Below the pieces are notes generated by a model, which saw nothing but the letters and a program-made list of their open reading frames with translations, made no database searches and was not told where the DNA came from. 29,894 bases of DNA from Branchiostoma floridae (lineage: Eukaryota; Chordata; Leptocardii; Amphioxiformes; Branchiostomatidae), in the NCBI RefSeq assembly GCF_000003815.2, contig NC_049993.1, positions 4,608,443 to 4,638,336 on the forward strand, read 5' to 3'. How positions within the stretch are numbered: the first letter of the stretch is position 1; every line of letters begins with the position of its first letter. Below, in pieces: positions 29,886 through 29,894 of this stretch. The translations under genes were made by a program, and so were the position numbers.

Positions 29886-29894
29886 AGTCATCTG

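Overview
The window looks like a piece of a cephalochordate (amphioxus, Branchiostoma-like) nuclear genome. It is intron-rich and has animal-only gene families: a DCAF15 ubiquitin-ligase receptor, a death-domain caspase and a SOCS2/CISH-type suppressor. It is also dense in short non-autonomous transposons, SINEs and satellite arrays. The species call is inference from gene content and repeat style; no marker in the window is decisive.

Layout. (1) 1-6065, plus strand: the 3' part of a DCAF15 orthologue, nine visible coding exons, stop at 6065. Its second visible exon is about 1.85 kb and carries a greatly expanded linker with two different in-frame tandem repeats. (2) 6610-13841, minus strand: a complete ten-coding-exon caspase of 434 residues (death domain, acidic spacer, p20, acidic linker, p10). 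It converges tail to tail on DCAF15, with 544 bp between the stop codons. Its introns hold two SINEs with different Pol III heads, several MITEs and hAT-like elements. (3) 14.2-17.0 kb: mostly gene-poor, with one candidate first exon on the plus strand. (4) 17010-17582, minus strand: an intact single-exon SOCS2/CISH-like gene (SH2 plus SOCS box), with possible promoter sites upstream. (5) 20251-24739: a 4.49-kb element bounded by long terminal inverted repeats and an 8-bp target-site duplication. It carries two internal satellite arrays (about 116 bp and 141 bp units) and no recognisable transposase. (6) 24.7-27.9 kb: gene-poor, with a precursor-sized hairpin, a hammerhead-like motif on the minus strand and local duplications. 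(7) 27924-28829, plus strand: a three-exon gene for an 89-residue secreted peptide, interrupted in intron 1 by a 100-N assembly gap and surrounded by full palindromic CRE sites. (8) The last 130 bp look like a TATA-less promoter.

DCAF15 (CRL4 substrate receptor) and the SOCS protein (Cullin-5/Elongin receptor) are both E3-ligase adaptors and the caspase is an apoptosis or immune protease. Nothing in the sequence shows that the genes form one pathway; they look like ordinary neighbours. The most unusual signals are the coding minisatellites in DCAF15, the satellite-carrying TIR element, the paired 354-bp MITEs, the two SINE types sharing a core, the CRE cluster around the peptide gene, and the hammerhead-like motif.
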